Made by a program: the position numbers and the translations under genes. From NCBI GenBank assembly GCA_045614025.1, contig JAZLCE010000038.1, forward strand, positions 1-64,000: DNA of 64,000 nucleotides, written 5' to 3'. The notes below the pieces were generated by a model. The model did not search any database and was not told the origin of the DNA. It was given only the letters and a program-made list of their open reading frames with translations. This document shows, one piece after another, positions 34,735 to 42,917 of this stretch (position 1 is the first letter of the stretch; every line of letters starts with the position of its first letter). This DNA comes from RGIG4140 sp045614025 (GTDB lineage Bacteria > Pseudomonadota > Alphaproteobacteria > CAAHEQ01 > UBA3637).

Positions 34735-35397
34735 ATGAAAGAACATAATGAAATTAAAGAATTATTATTAAAAAATGCGAATCACCAACCGCTCACTGAT
34801 TATGAAATTGAAAAATCAAGAGAATTAGCTTCGCAAGATTCGGAAAATATATTAGGAATGCTTTCTGAAATTGCAGAAAACGTTAATTTGTTACCATATA
34901 TTGAAGATAAAAAACTTGCCTATCAACGAGCCGAATCGCATATTCAATTTTATTTAACTCATTTTAGCCAAAAAATCAAAAAAACACCTCAATTGATTCA
35001 CCTTCAATCAATTGATATGAAATGCCAAGCAAAAACAAATCAATCTGATAATGAACCCATTGGAGAAACAATTCTTGAATTAATTTCAAAATGCTCAATT
35101 AATCCTGTTTTATATGCAAAAGCCATTCAATTAGGAGCCGTTGTTACTCCTGCTGTTGAAAAAAACTTTGCTTATACAGCTTATGAAAAAAGAAAATATA
35201 CAAATGTTGTAACAGCACACAAACAAATTAATAAAGTAAATGAATTATTTTTAAATTCAAATACCATTTTGAATAGCTGGATTGAAAGTGGCAAAAAATT
35301 AACACCACATGAAATAAAATCTGGAGCTGCAAGACTTCCCATATCCGTTCAAAAAGCCTTATTTGAAGCATTAAAAACACTTCAACGAACAAAATAA
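34735..35397 (+). CDS. Unknown operon, third gene (220 residues)
   Basis: Soluble, nearly all-helical protein. Segments such as LTDYEIEKSRELASQDSENI, KKLAYQRAESHIQFYL and TPHEIKSGAARLPISVQKAL look like helix-turn-helix hairpins of a helical-repeat fold, but no signature is recognised. AAAGGA is 6 bases before the ATG. The gene is followed directly by a terminator and closes the operon. No mobility gene, toxin motif or nuclease motif is seen in any of the three products. Confidence 0.65.
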   Translation: MKEHNEIKELLLKNANHQPLTDYEIEKSRELASQDSENILGMLSEIAENVNLLPYIEDKKLAYQRAESHIQFYLTHFSQKIKKTPQLIHLQSIDMKCQAKTNQSDNEPIGETILELISKCSINPVLYAKAIQLGAVVTPAVEKNFAYTAYEKRKYTNVVTAHKQINKVNELFLNSNTILNSWIESGKKLTPHEIKSGAARLPISVQKALFEALKTLQRTK

Positions 35398-35422
35398 AAA
35401 AGTGGGTTCATCCCACTTTTTT
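35395..35422 (+). terminator. Terminator of the unknown operon
   Basis: AAAAAAGTGGG and CCCACTTTTTT arms with a 5-base loop, overlapping the stop region of the third gene. Confidence 0.9.
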
Positions 35423-35424
35423 AT

Positions 35425-35452
35425 TTGAAAAATCTTTCTTTTATAGTATAAT
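35425..35452 (+). promoter_or_regulatory. Promoter giving a leaderless transcript at 35460
   Basis: TTGAAA (35425), 16-base spacer, TATAAT (35447). The ATG begins 8 bases after the -10 hexamer and no Shine-Dalgarno sequence is possible. Confidence 0.7.
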
Positions 35453-35459
35453 TTTTCTT

Positions 35460-35849
35460 ATGAAAAAAATTTTAATCTTTCTTATTATTTTGATGATTTT
35501 ATTGCTTTTTCCTTTTTTAAAAGAAAAAACCATTGTTCGACATCTTCCTTTTCAAAAACAAAAAATATCTCAAATTAATTATTTAACACCCTCAATTGAT
35601 TTAAAAATTCCAATTGATTATAATTTTAAAACACAAAAAGAATTTTCTTTTTCAAGCGACATAATAACTTACGAACAAAAAGAAGAAACCATTCTTTTAA
35701 ATTTCAGTCAATGTCACTCATTTACAGAAAAACCAGATGCTCTTTTTAATAAATTCAAGAAGCAATCTGAGAGTAATTCTAAAGAAAAAAATAATCTTTA
35801 TGAAATGGACTGTGGAATCATTCAAACTTCATTTCCACTATCATTTTAA
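35460..35849 (+). CDS. Membrane-anchored or secreted protein, unknown
   Basis: A 129-residue protein. The N-terminus is a very hydrophobic signal anchor (KKILIFLIILMILLLFPFLK) without an obvious cleavage site, so the protein is probably tethered to the inner membrane with its beta-rich C-terminal part in the periplasm. Two cysteines (FSQCHSF and EMDCGII) may form a disulfide there. The start codon falls at the predicted transcription start. It is a single-gene unit ending at a T-rich stretch. No family recognised. Confidence 0.6.
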   Translation: MKKILIFLIILMILLLFPFLKEKTIVRHLPFQKQKISQINYLTPSIDLKIPIDYNFKTQKEFSFSSDIITYEQKEETILLNFSQCHSFTEKPDALFNKFKKQSESNSKEKNNLYEMDCGIIQTSFPLSF

Positions 35850-35915
35850 TTTTTTTAAAATTTTTTAATTTTTTTAATTTTTTTTGTTGTTTTTTTATTT
35901 TTTTTTTGTTACATA
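35850..35915. repeat. T-rich tract
   Basis: Almost uninterrupted T-runs (several of 7-11 T) for about 65 bases between two small genes. Possible slippage or hotspot sequence, and perhaps an unstructured terminator; no promoter elements are readable in it. Confidence 0.5.
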
Positions 35916-35947
35916 GGAATAAGAATAGAAATAGAAGGAGAGAAAAC

Positions 35948-36280
35948 ATGAAAAAATTTTTATTATTTTTAGTCGTTTTGGGTGGGTTGACAGCCGGTGT
36001 TGCATATTATTCAAACAATGCTTTGTTTAGCGATTTGCCAAACACAAGTTCAAGTGTAAACTTAACTAAAACAGTAACAGTTCAACATCCAAACTGGAAA
36101 GATGAAATCGTTCCACTTGAAGCAAACCGTGCTCGCCGTAAAAACGGATCAGACCATTGTCAAATTCAAAACATCACACCAACATCTTTCGAAGTTGTTT
36201 GGGATAGATGGGGAATTGAAACATATACACTCAACACAGAAACAGGTATTTATCACTTATCTGCAAAAAGACCAAAATAA
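35948..36280 (+). CDS. Small exported or membrane-anchored protein, unknown
   Basis: A 110-residue protein with an N-terminal signal anchor (KKFLLFLVVLGGLTAGVAYY). The mature part is short and beta-rich, with basic EANRARRKNGSDHCQIQN in the middle and WDRWGIETYTLNTETGIYHL near the end, which reads like a small beta-sandwich or barrel. The start at 35948 is fixed by AGAAGGAG 7 bases upstream; the frame extends 14 codons further but into sequence rich in Arg/Asn without support. Single gene followed by a terminator. Codon use looks biased toward frequent codons, suggesting good expression. Family unknown. Confidence 0.65.
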   Translation: MKKFLLFLVVLGGLTAGVAYYSNNALFSDLPNTSSSVNLTKTVTVQHPNWKDEIVPLEANRARRKNGSDHCQIQNITPTSFEVVWDRWGIETYTLNTETGIYHLSAKRPK

Positions 36281-36291
36281 AAATATAAAAG

Positions 36292-36318
36292 AAAAAACGG
36301 GGGAAACCCCGTTTTTTT
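36292..36318 (+). terminator. Intrinsic terminator
   Basis: AAAAAACGGGG and CCCCGTTTTTT form an 11-bp stem with a GAAA loop. Confidence 0.9.
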
Positions 36319-36710
36319 TATATTTAAACACAAAAAATTACTATCACAACTTTATAAAAAATAATCCACACATTAACGATATATTGCATTTAATCATGTT
36401 TTTGATACGCAAAAACATCAACTTAAAATATTATCCCATCATATCACCTGTTCTACTTTAATTGTTGCATATAACTGCAATAATGATTCAAGCATAAAAA
36501 TTAATGAAGATTTTTTTCAAACATAAATGCTTAAAAAACTTTACATCATTACACACTCTTATCATTCAAATAAAACAAAAAAGAATTGGAAATAATTTTA
36601 AACAATTACCTTTTACAAAATTTTAAGTAATTTTTTCTAATAACATTGAATTTTTCTTTATTTTATGGTATGATTACCCCGTTTATTAATTTTTATGATA
36701 GGAGTTTATT
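36319..36710. other. Non-coding gap upstream of glyS
   Basis: About 390 bases, very AT-rich. Apart from the glyS promoter at its right end I see no gene: frames are short, lack ribosome sites and are overlapped by stops in all phases. No tRNA-like cloverleaf or strong hairpin was found by eye. Confidence 0.5.
36646..36674 (+). promoter_or_regulatory. Promoter of glyS
   Basis: TTGAAT (36646), 17-base spacer, TATGAT (36669) with TGG before it (extended -10). The ATG is 36 bases downstream behind ATAGGAG. Confidence 0.65.
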
Positions 36711-38075
36711 ATGCCAGCAACATCAATGGACCAATTGGTTTCACTTTGTAAAAGACGAGGATTTATTTTTCAAAATGCCGATATTTACGGTGGTTTACAA
36801 GGGGTTTATGATTTCGGTCCTTTAGGCGTTGAACTCAAAAATAATTTAAAAGCTGCTTGGTGGCGTTCAATGATTTATGAACGTGATGATATTGAAGGAT
36901 TGGATTCTTCTATTTTAACGCATCAAAAAGTTTTGCATTATAGCGGTCATGAATCAACATTTACAGATCCGTTAACAGATTGCAAAAAATGCAAAAACCG
37001 TTTTAGAGCTGATCATATTAAAGATGGAAAATGCCCAAATTGTGGCTCAACTGAATTAACAGAACCAAGAATGTTTAACCTTATGTTTAAAACAACGGTT
37101 GGCCCAATTGAAGATGGCTCAAACTTTGCTTATTTGCGCCCTGAAACAGCTCAAGCAATTTTCACTCAATTTAAAAATGTTGTTGATTCAACGGCCAGAA
37201 AAGCACCATTTGGAATTGCTCAAATTGGTAAATCTTTCCGTAATGAAATTACACCACGTAACTTTATTTTCCGTGTGCGTGAATTTGAACAAATGGAACT
37301 TGAATATTTTGTTAAACCTGGAACAGATGAACAATGGCTTGAAACATGGAAAGATACCCGCATTCAATGGTGGTTAGATCAAGGTCTTGATAAAGATAAA
37401 TTAAAAGTTCATGCCATTGAAAAAGAAGAATTAGCCCACTATTCTAAAGCAACTTATGATTTGGAATATGAATTCCCACATGGATTAGAAGAATTAGAAG
37501 GTATTGCTGATAGAACAGACTATGATCTTGGCAATCACACAAGATATCAATCTGAATTAGAATTAACAGCCACACCTCATGAAAACAAAGAAAGTAACAC
37601 AAAACTCGCTCTTTTTGATGATGAAACAAAAAAATGGTATGTTCCATTTGTTGTTGAACCATCTGCCGGTGTTGAACGTGGTGTTTTAGCTGTTTTAACT
37701 GAAGCATACACAGAAGAAACTTTACCAAATGGGGACACACGCACTGTATTAAAATTGAAAAAGCATTTAGCCCCAATTAAAGCTGCCGTTATTCCACTTA
37801 AACGCAATAATCCGCAAATTATGGAAATGGCTCGCAACATTAAAAATACTTTATTAAAAACTGGTATTGGTCGCGTTATGCTTGAAGATTCTGGTAATAT
37901 TGGTAAAGCTTATCGTCGTCATGATGAAATTGGAACACCATTTTGTATTACAGTTGACTTTGAAAGTATTGAACAAAGCCCAACAACTGTTACCATTCGC
38001 GATAGAGACACAATGGAACAAAAACGTGTTTCATTAGAGGAATTACCAACTCTGTTAAAAGAATATTTCATCTAA
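36711..38075 (+). CDS. glyS: Glycyl-tRNA synthetase, single-chain (alpha2) type
   Basis: Class II synthetase of 454 residues that charges tRNA-Gly. It is the dimeric, eukaryote/archaea-like kind: N-terminal SLCKRRGFIFQNADIYGGLQ, a zinc-type insertion DCKKCKNRFRADH ... CPNCGSTEL, motif 2 region SFRNEITPRNFIFRVREFEQ, motif 3 PSAGVERGVLAVL, and an anticodon-binding C-terminal domain. Most proteobacteria instead use the unrelated alpha2-beta2 GlyQ/GlyS enzyme. The gene has its own promoter and terminator. The E. coli symbol glyS refers to the beta subunit of the other type; here it denotes the single-chain enzyme. Confidence 0.95.
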   Translation: MPATSMDQLVSLCKRRGFIFQNADIYGGLQGVYDFGPLGVELKNNLKAAWWRSMIYERDDIEGLDSSILTHQKVLHYSGHESTFTDPLTDCKKCKNRFRADHIKDGKCPNCGSTELTEPRMFNLMFKTTVGPIEDGSNFAYLRPETAQAIFTQFKNVVDSTARKAPFGIAQIGKSFRNEITPRNFIFRVREFEQMELEYFVKPGTDEQWLETWKDTRIQWWLDQGLDKDKLKVHAIEKEELAHYSKATYDLEYEFPHGLEELEGIADRTDYDLGNHTRYQSELELTATPHENKESNTKLALFDDETKKWYVPFVVEPSAGVERGVLAVLTEAYTEETLPNGDTRTVLKLKKHLAPIKAAVIPLKRNNPQIMEMARNIKNTLLKTGIGRVMLEDSGNIGKAYRRHDEIGTPFCITVDFESIEQSPTTVTIRDRDTMEQKRVSLEELPTLLKEYFI

Positions 38076-38085
38076 ACAAAGAATT

Positions 38086-38113
38086 AAAAAAGGCGGTTTT
38101 AAACCGCCTTTTC
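38086..38113 (+). terminator. Terminator of glyS
   Basis: AAAAAGGCGGTTT and TAAACCGCCTTTT form a stem with almost no loop, followed by C and five T. Confidence 0.85.
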
Positions 38114-38197
38114 TTTTTGCCTAGAAACGCATTCATAAAAAAATAAACCCGAAACAAAAGGCCCCACCTTTTCTCAACAAATGCAAAGAATAAGTTG

Positions 38198-38325
38198 TTC
38201 GATTCAAAAACTATTTTAAGTGAGCAGATGGTAAGATATGAGAGGCGACGTGTACATTGGCTGGCGTATACGAGACCTCTCACATCTGCCTCAGATGCCT
38301 CTTAAAATAGTTTGCTAGAATCGAA
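38198..38325. repeat. Long composite hairpin element over the 3' end of autotransporter 2
   Basis: Nested inverted repeats, outermost to innermost: TTCGATTC/GAATCGAA (38198, 38318), AAACTATTTTAAG/CTTAAAATAGTTT (38208, 38301), GCAGATG/CATCTGC (38224, 38283), TGAGAGG/CCTCTCA (38239, 38276) and GTGTAC/GTATAC with one G-T pair. Bulges separate the stems. The right outer arm includes the last codons and stop of the autotransporter. Its G+C content is visibly above the flanks. It lacks a T-run, so it is not an ordinary terminator; a palindromic repeat of the kind seen in Rickettsia genomes, or a structured RNA, is possible. Confidence 0.65.
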
Positions 38326-41287
38326 GTTCAAACTTCAACATTCCACTATGATCCTGATACTCTTTTCTGAATGAACCAGAATACTCCAGTTTCAAACTGG
38401 TGCAGTCTGAAACTTTAGCTTCAAGGCCGGTTGTAATCGTGGCACTTAATCTATCAAGCGCTTCTCCGGTAACAGTGTATGACGCTCCATTCGCAAGGGT
38501 ATTAAGCGTGTTCACATCATCTGTCACCACGTCATATCCAACACCTACCCCAACTGTCGGGCGGATTTTCCCTAAATCCCAACTAGCTTTTGCTCCCATA
38601 AGTGCAGTTAAATAATTAGATGTGACACCATCCACCGTTGTCCCCAACGTGTCGGTATAGCTCTCTTGTTTAACAGTAAGATATCTAAGGCCAATTTCTG
38701 GCGTGACAACCATATTATCAAGCTTGATATCATACCCAGTCATCACTTGAGCACCCCAAGAATCAACGTCATAGTTGGCTGTTCCTTTAGATGAAAGAAT
38801 TTGCTTTTCTTCATCATATTGACCACGTGAAACCGTTGCCATACCACTTACCCACCAAGCGTTTGGTTGATAGTGCGCTGAGATAAACCCAGTATTCACA
38901 TCGGCTTCTGTTCGGCGCAACTCTTCTTTGGCCGTTGTTTGACTTGTGGCATATCCAACACCCACCGTCAAGGCATCCGTTACTTTGGATTGAACGCCTA
39001 AAACAGCGCCTTTTGAGTACGCTTTAAAACCCTCTCCCATCGTGGATTTTGTTTTATCATAGAGCCCTTTCATAACCACTTTGGCTCTTGGAGCTTCTTC
39101 ACCACCAGCTCGGCCGACCTCGGCTTCTTTTTCCATGGCCATTTGAGAGATGACCCGTTGAAGCTCATTAAAGTGCCCCATTGCCAATGATTGGGCGGCT
39201 GGTTGCGCTGTTCCTCCAATCGCTTTCAAGGCTTTCTTAGCTTTTCCCACCATTTTAGCATCATCTGATTGCAAAGCTTCTAACACTTCTTCTTGCATCA
39301 GGCGAAATGTTTGATGTTCAAAATTATTCCCCTGCATTAAGGCATCTAAAACTCTTGCCTCGTTTTCCTTAATTCCCATATCATTTTCAATTGTATTGCT
39401 TTCTTTTTTTTCAATTTTATAAGAACCATCACCCAAATCTTGAATATCAAGCAAATTGTTATCCATTAAAGTTAATTGATTATCTTTGCTAAAGACCTGA
39501 TAAATACCACTTTCTTGCTCCAAACCATTAGTCAACTTTAACTCTAAATTCGCTGTTTCATCCCCCTCAATATTGTTATATATTAAAGTCCCATAATCAT
39601 TCAAATCATTTAAGGTAACTTTTAATGTTGAGTCATTTCCAAAAACAATTGAATCAGCTCTTACTTTTTTATTTTCAATATCAAAACTTGTATTTTCTTT
39701 AATTTTAATTTCACTAAATGAATATTCTGAAATATCGTCTTTTAACTTCATATTATTTGAAAGCACCTTGTTTTGAATATTCGAAGTTAAAAGAACAGAA
39801 TTATCAAATTCATATATTGCCCCAGTATTTCCAATCGATGAGTCAATTTCAACTTGTCCATTTCTAAAGGCAATAATGTTACCAGATTCATTTGTTAACG
39901 CCTTGGTTACAATAAATTTTGAAAGATGACCATCTGCTCGGGCTTCTATTTTATATAATAAATCCTTAACATCTATTGAAATCTTTTCCCCTAATGAATT
40001 CTCATATTCAATTTTTTCATCACTTAAATAACCAAGCTCTTTAGCCTGTTCTGAAAGTGTGTATGTTCCAAAACAAATTTTTGCTCCTAAATCAGTTGCT
40101 CCAAATGAAACAGCATCAGTTACAGAAGGGCCAATTTCCATTTCATCTTTTGTTGTATAATGAGAAAGTGTTCCAACCGTTTTTGTTTGAGCATCTTCCC
40201 CAACAACTGCTTGATAATTAATCTCAGCGCCATGCGTTTTAAGTTCACCGCCATTAATAAGATGTTCACTAGCTAAATTAAAGTTTTCACTTCTAGCAAT
40301 CACAAGACCATCTGTTTGTTTAAATGTTGGATTATAACCACTTTTTTCTGAATAGGTATTTTGCGAGGCATCCGCAAAGATTAAAGTCCCTGCTCCACTT
40401 TTTGTTATGGAAGTGTTACCTGTTGTATAAACACCGCCCTCAATTAAACCAACGCTACCCGCTTCATTTGAAAAAGACAATACCTGATTATCAGTTGCTG
40501 AATTTAAATAAATATCATTATTTAAAAACTCAGATCCACCATTTTTTGATTTATTGCCAAATAATACAAAATCCCCTTTCAACTCAATCGATGTGCCAGA
40601 CCGTCCTAAAATAGCGCCTCCATATGTATTGGATTTATTCTCAATAAATTTGGAATTTTCAATAACAACATTTTCATTTTCAAAGAAAAGAGCTCCACCT
40701 CCCTCATATGAGAGCCCTGTTCCTGTTGAAGTGTTTTTTATAAAAGATACATCTGAAAGACTTGTCGTTCCTTGAACAACAAAGTCAATAATAGCATGTG
40801 TTGCAATAGCACCGCCTAATACCGCTGTATTTTCTATAAAAATAGAATTTGAAATATTATTGGTAATCGATGTTTTATTTTTAACACCCCAATGCCATAA
40901 AGTCATTGCAGCACCAGAATAAGTTGAGTTATTATGAACAAAACGACTATTTGTTATAAAATAATCTGATGTGGCAACAATATCACTCGCAGAAGCGGAG
41001 TTAGCACTTTTAACTGTATTAGAAAAAGCTCCTCTCCCAGATTCCCAATCTCGAACAGAAACAGTCACACTATTTTGATTTGCTGAATAAGAAAATTTTG
41101 ACGTTTGTTCAGCACTAATAAAATTGGTTCCTGACCAGTTCAAAGCGCTTCCTGGATATAAATAATTTGCATAAACATTAGGGCTATATGAAACTGAAAA
41201 ATAAAAAGCAACACTCATCAATAAAAAGTTTTTTCTAAAAAAAACAGGAAGAGACTTCTGAATGTGATGTTGAAACGAGGCTGTCAT
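38315..41287 (-). CDS. Autotransporter with Chlamydia Pmp-like passenger (autotransporter 2)
   Basis: A 990-residue surface protein. Long signal region (residues 1-40) with a hydrophobic core FLLMSVAFYFSVSYS and a site after VYA. The passenger has the polymorphic-membrane-protein repeats GGA[IL] and FxxN: FIENTAVLGGAI, FIKNT, GGGALFFEN, FIENKSNTYGGAIL. A helical linker (about 640-700, LQSDDAKMVGKAKKALKAIG) joins a C-terminal barrel of about 290 residues ending MLKFELRF. Start at 41287 follows AAGGAG; a further ATG at 41311 is unsupported. The barrel-coding half is much richer in G+C than the passenger half. Adhesion is the usual role of such proteins. Confidence 0.88.
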   Translation of the reverse strand: MTASFQHHIQKSLPVFFRKNFLLMSVAFYFSVSYSPNVYANYLYPGSALNWSGTNFISAEQTSKFSYSANQNSVTVSVRDWESGRGAFSNTVKSANSASASDIVATSDYFITNSRFVHNNSTYSGAAMTLWHWGVKNKTSITNNISNSIFIENTAVLGGAIATHAIIDFVVQGTTSLSDVSFIKNTSTGTGLSYEGGGALFFENENVVIENSKFIENKSNTYGGAILGRSGTSIELKGDFVLFGNKSKNGGSEFLNNDIYLNSATDNQVLSFSNEAGSVGLIEGGVYTTGNTSITKSGAGTLIFADASQNTYSEKSGYNPTFKQTDGLVIARSENFNLASEHLINGGELKTHGAEINYQAVVGEDAQTKTVGTLSHYTTKDEMEIGPSVTDAVSFGATDLGAKICFGTYTLSEQAKELGYLSDEKIEYENSLGEKISIDVKDLLYKIEARADGHLSKFIVTKALTNESGNIIAFRNGQVEIDSSIGNTGAIYEFDNSVLLTSNIQNKVLSNNMKLKDDISEYSFSEIKIKENTSFDIENKKVRADSIVFGNDSTLKVTLNDLNDYGTLIYNNIEGDETANLELKLTNGLEQESGIYQVFSKDNQLTLMDNNLLDIQDLGDGSYKIEKKESNTIENDMGIKENEARVLDALMQGNNFEHQTFRLMQEEVLEALQSDDAKMVGKAKKALKAIGGTAQPAAQSLAMGHFNELQRVISQMAMEKEAEVGRAGGEEAPRAKVVMKGLYDKTKSTMGEGFKAYSKGAVLGVQSKVTDALTVGVGYATSQTTAKEELRRTEADVNTGFISAHYQPNAWWVSGMATVSRGQYDEEKQILSSKGTANYDVDSWGAQVMTGYDIKLDNMVVTPEIGLRYLTVKQESYTDTLGTTVDGVTSNYLTALMGAKASWDLGKIRPTVGVGVGYDVVTDDVNTLNTLANGASYTVTGEALDRLSATITTGLEAKVSDCTSLKLEYSGSFRKEYQDHSGMLKFELRF

Positions 41288-41311
41288 AAAATACTCCTTA
41301 AAACAAATCAA

Positions 41312-41776
41312 AAATAGTTACTCCAACTATATGCTATTAAAAATTTTTTTGGAAGAAAAGTTTGGTTAGAAAATATAACTATTGTTAGATCTGCTAGACC
41401 TGTTTGACTCCCATTTTTTCATTATAACACAATTTAAAATTTAATGTCTAAAAAAAAGCTATTTTTAACTTTTTTTACGCACTGATTTTAAAGGATTACT
41501 TTTTATTAAAATTTTTCATAAAATTTCAAAAAAACAACTTTTTTATGCTTTATTTCTTATCCCCCCAAATAAAACTTTTTTTATCCACTATTTATTTGCT
41601 GACAAACAAAGTTATTTTCCTTTTTTTATAGACAAACAACCTTCTTTTAACTTGAAATGTTCAATCACCAATCACAAAACAAGTTATAATTGAAACAAAC
41701 AAAAAAGAGGTTCTCTTCTGATAAATAGGAATTAAAACAACTTCTTTTAGCTTGTAAATAAGTGGGTTTATATAAA
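41312..41776. other. Non-coding gap between autotransporter 2 and the pilus operon
   Basis: About 465 bases, very AT-rich. Near the left end lies a small dyad ATAGTT-ACTCC-AACTAT (41314-41330) in the autotransporter leader and its probable promoter at 41421-41450. The rest shows an imperfect direct repeat (around 41640 and 41740, CTTCTTTTAACTTG-like) but no gene, RNA or strong terminator. Confidence 0.45.
41421..41450 (-). promoter_or_regulatory. Putative promoter of autotransporter 2
   Basis: Minus strand: TAGACA (41450-41445), 18-base spacer, TATAAT (41426-41421). The transcript would carry a leader of about 130 bases containing the ATAGTT dyad. Confidence 0.5.
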
Positions 41777-42904
41777 CTATCGACCAGAACCTAAGCCCAT
41801 ACCGTTAACCATTTGTTCTTGCATATCAAATGTACCAGCAACAACCCAACAAATAACGGCGGCAATCATTAAAATAGCCAACCCATTTAAGGCTGCAGCT
41901 TTGGCGGCAACATCATTAATGGAATCTTCCATCCAATCAACAGATAAACGTTCAAGAGCTTCAGTAAAGTTATCTAATTCAGAATAAATACGAAGGTCTC
42001 CGATAACTTCTTCATCAGGGAAACCCAATCCTGTTTTATAAAGCGCATCACCAATGTTGTCACCGTTATTAACGTGTTTTAACGCACTATCAATACGATA
42101 AAGCAGATAAGGTGAAGCATCATGGCGCAAAGCTCTCATTGCTTTTGAAACAGGCGTTCCCGCGCTTACAAGAGCAGATAAAGAAAGCAACCAACCCACA
42201 CCAATAAAAATACGATAAATTGACCAAGGGGCAATTTTATCCGCAACAGCTCTAGAATCTTTTTTCCAACGCGGAAAAGTAAAAAGAACAACAACAACCA
42301 CAACTGGTAATGTTGCGAATAGGAAAAGAGGATGCGCTTGAACAAAAATAGAAAGATTAACCAAGGATAAAGAAAGCCCTGTCCATCTTAAGTTTGGAAC
42401 CGCCTCTACCATAGGAGGAACCATGAATGCACCCACACCCCAAATTAAGAAAAACACCATACTGATCAAAAAGAGCGGATATAAAACGGCGCCCATAACC
42501 GCGCTTTTCATCCGTTTAATACCTTCAACAACGCGAACCGTATTTTCAAGAGCAGATTCCAAATTCGCAACATCACCAACTGAAAGCATCAATAATTCTG
42601 TGCTTGGCGCCCACCCTTTTAAGGCAACTGAAAATGGATCCCCGTTACGAACAGATTTCATCCAACATGAAATTGCAATAGCATCAGAGTCATATGGATT
42701 CCTTCCATCTTTTGACGCAATTTGATAAATCCGTTCCAATGCATCCATCAATGAAAATCGGTTTTTAAGAAGCGATCTTAATTTATTATAAAGAGCAATA
42801 CGTGATGAACTACTTGAAGGTAAATGGCAAAACATTAATTTTGCAACAGCAATTTCAAAACTGCTTACTGGTCTAACAACCACCTTTTTCGTTGATTTAC
42901 TCAT
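41777..42904 (-). CDS. pilR: Type IVb pilus inner-membrane platform protein (PilR / GspF-like)
   Basis: A 375-residue inner-membrane protein. Three hydrophobic stretches (around residues 140-165, 180-205 and 345-365) and two cytoplasmic helical domains, as in GspF/PilC platform proteins. Features include SLMDALERIYQ near residue 50, LMLSVGDVANLESALENTV, and in the second repeat LSALVSAGTPVSKAMRALRH and GDNIGDALYKTGLGFPDEEV. The platform couples the ATPase to pilin extraction. It is the last gene of a seven-gene minus-strand operon, 13 bases after the ATPase, with AAGGAG before its ATG. R64 PilR is the model; the symbol is by position and family. Confidence 0.85.
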   Translation of the reverse strand: MSKSTKKVVVRPVSSFEIAVAKLMFCHLPSSSSSRIALYNKLRSLLKNRFSLMDALERIYQIASKDGRNPYDSDAIAISCWMKSVRNGDPFSVALKGWAPSTELLMLSVGDVANLESALENTVRVVEGIKRMKSAVMGAVLYPLFLISMVFFLIWGVGAFMVPPMVEAVPNLRWTGLSLSLVNLSIFVQAHPLFLFATLPVVVVVVLFTFPRWKKDSRAVADKIAPWSIYRIFIGVGWLLSLSALVSAGTPVSKAMRALRHDASPYLLYRIDSALKHVNNGDNIGDALYKTGLGFPDEEVIGDLRIYSELDNFTEALERLSVDWMEDSINDVAAKAAALNGLAILMIAAVICWVVAGTFDMQEQMVNGMGLGSGR

Positions 42905-42917
42905 TTAACTTTGCTCC

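Noticed and set aside
36102..36461. 119-codon plus-strand frame across the gene at 35948 and its terminator
   Set aside because: It runs in a different phase through a strong terminator hairpin and has no start signal.
36526..36594. 22-codon frame starting MLKKLYIIT in the gap before glyS
   Set aside because: No ribosome site or promoter and no support from its surroundings.
38198..38325. Integron attC site
   Set aside because: Size and imperfect pairing would fit, but the core GTTRRRY and inverse-core RYYYAAC boxes are missing and no integrase or cassette array is visible.
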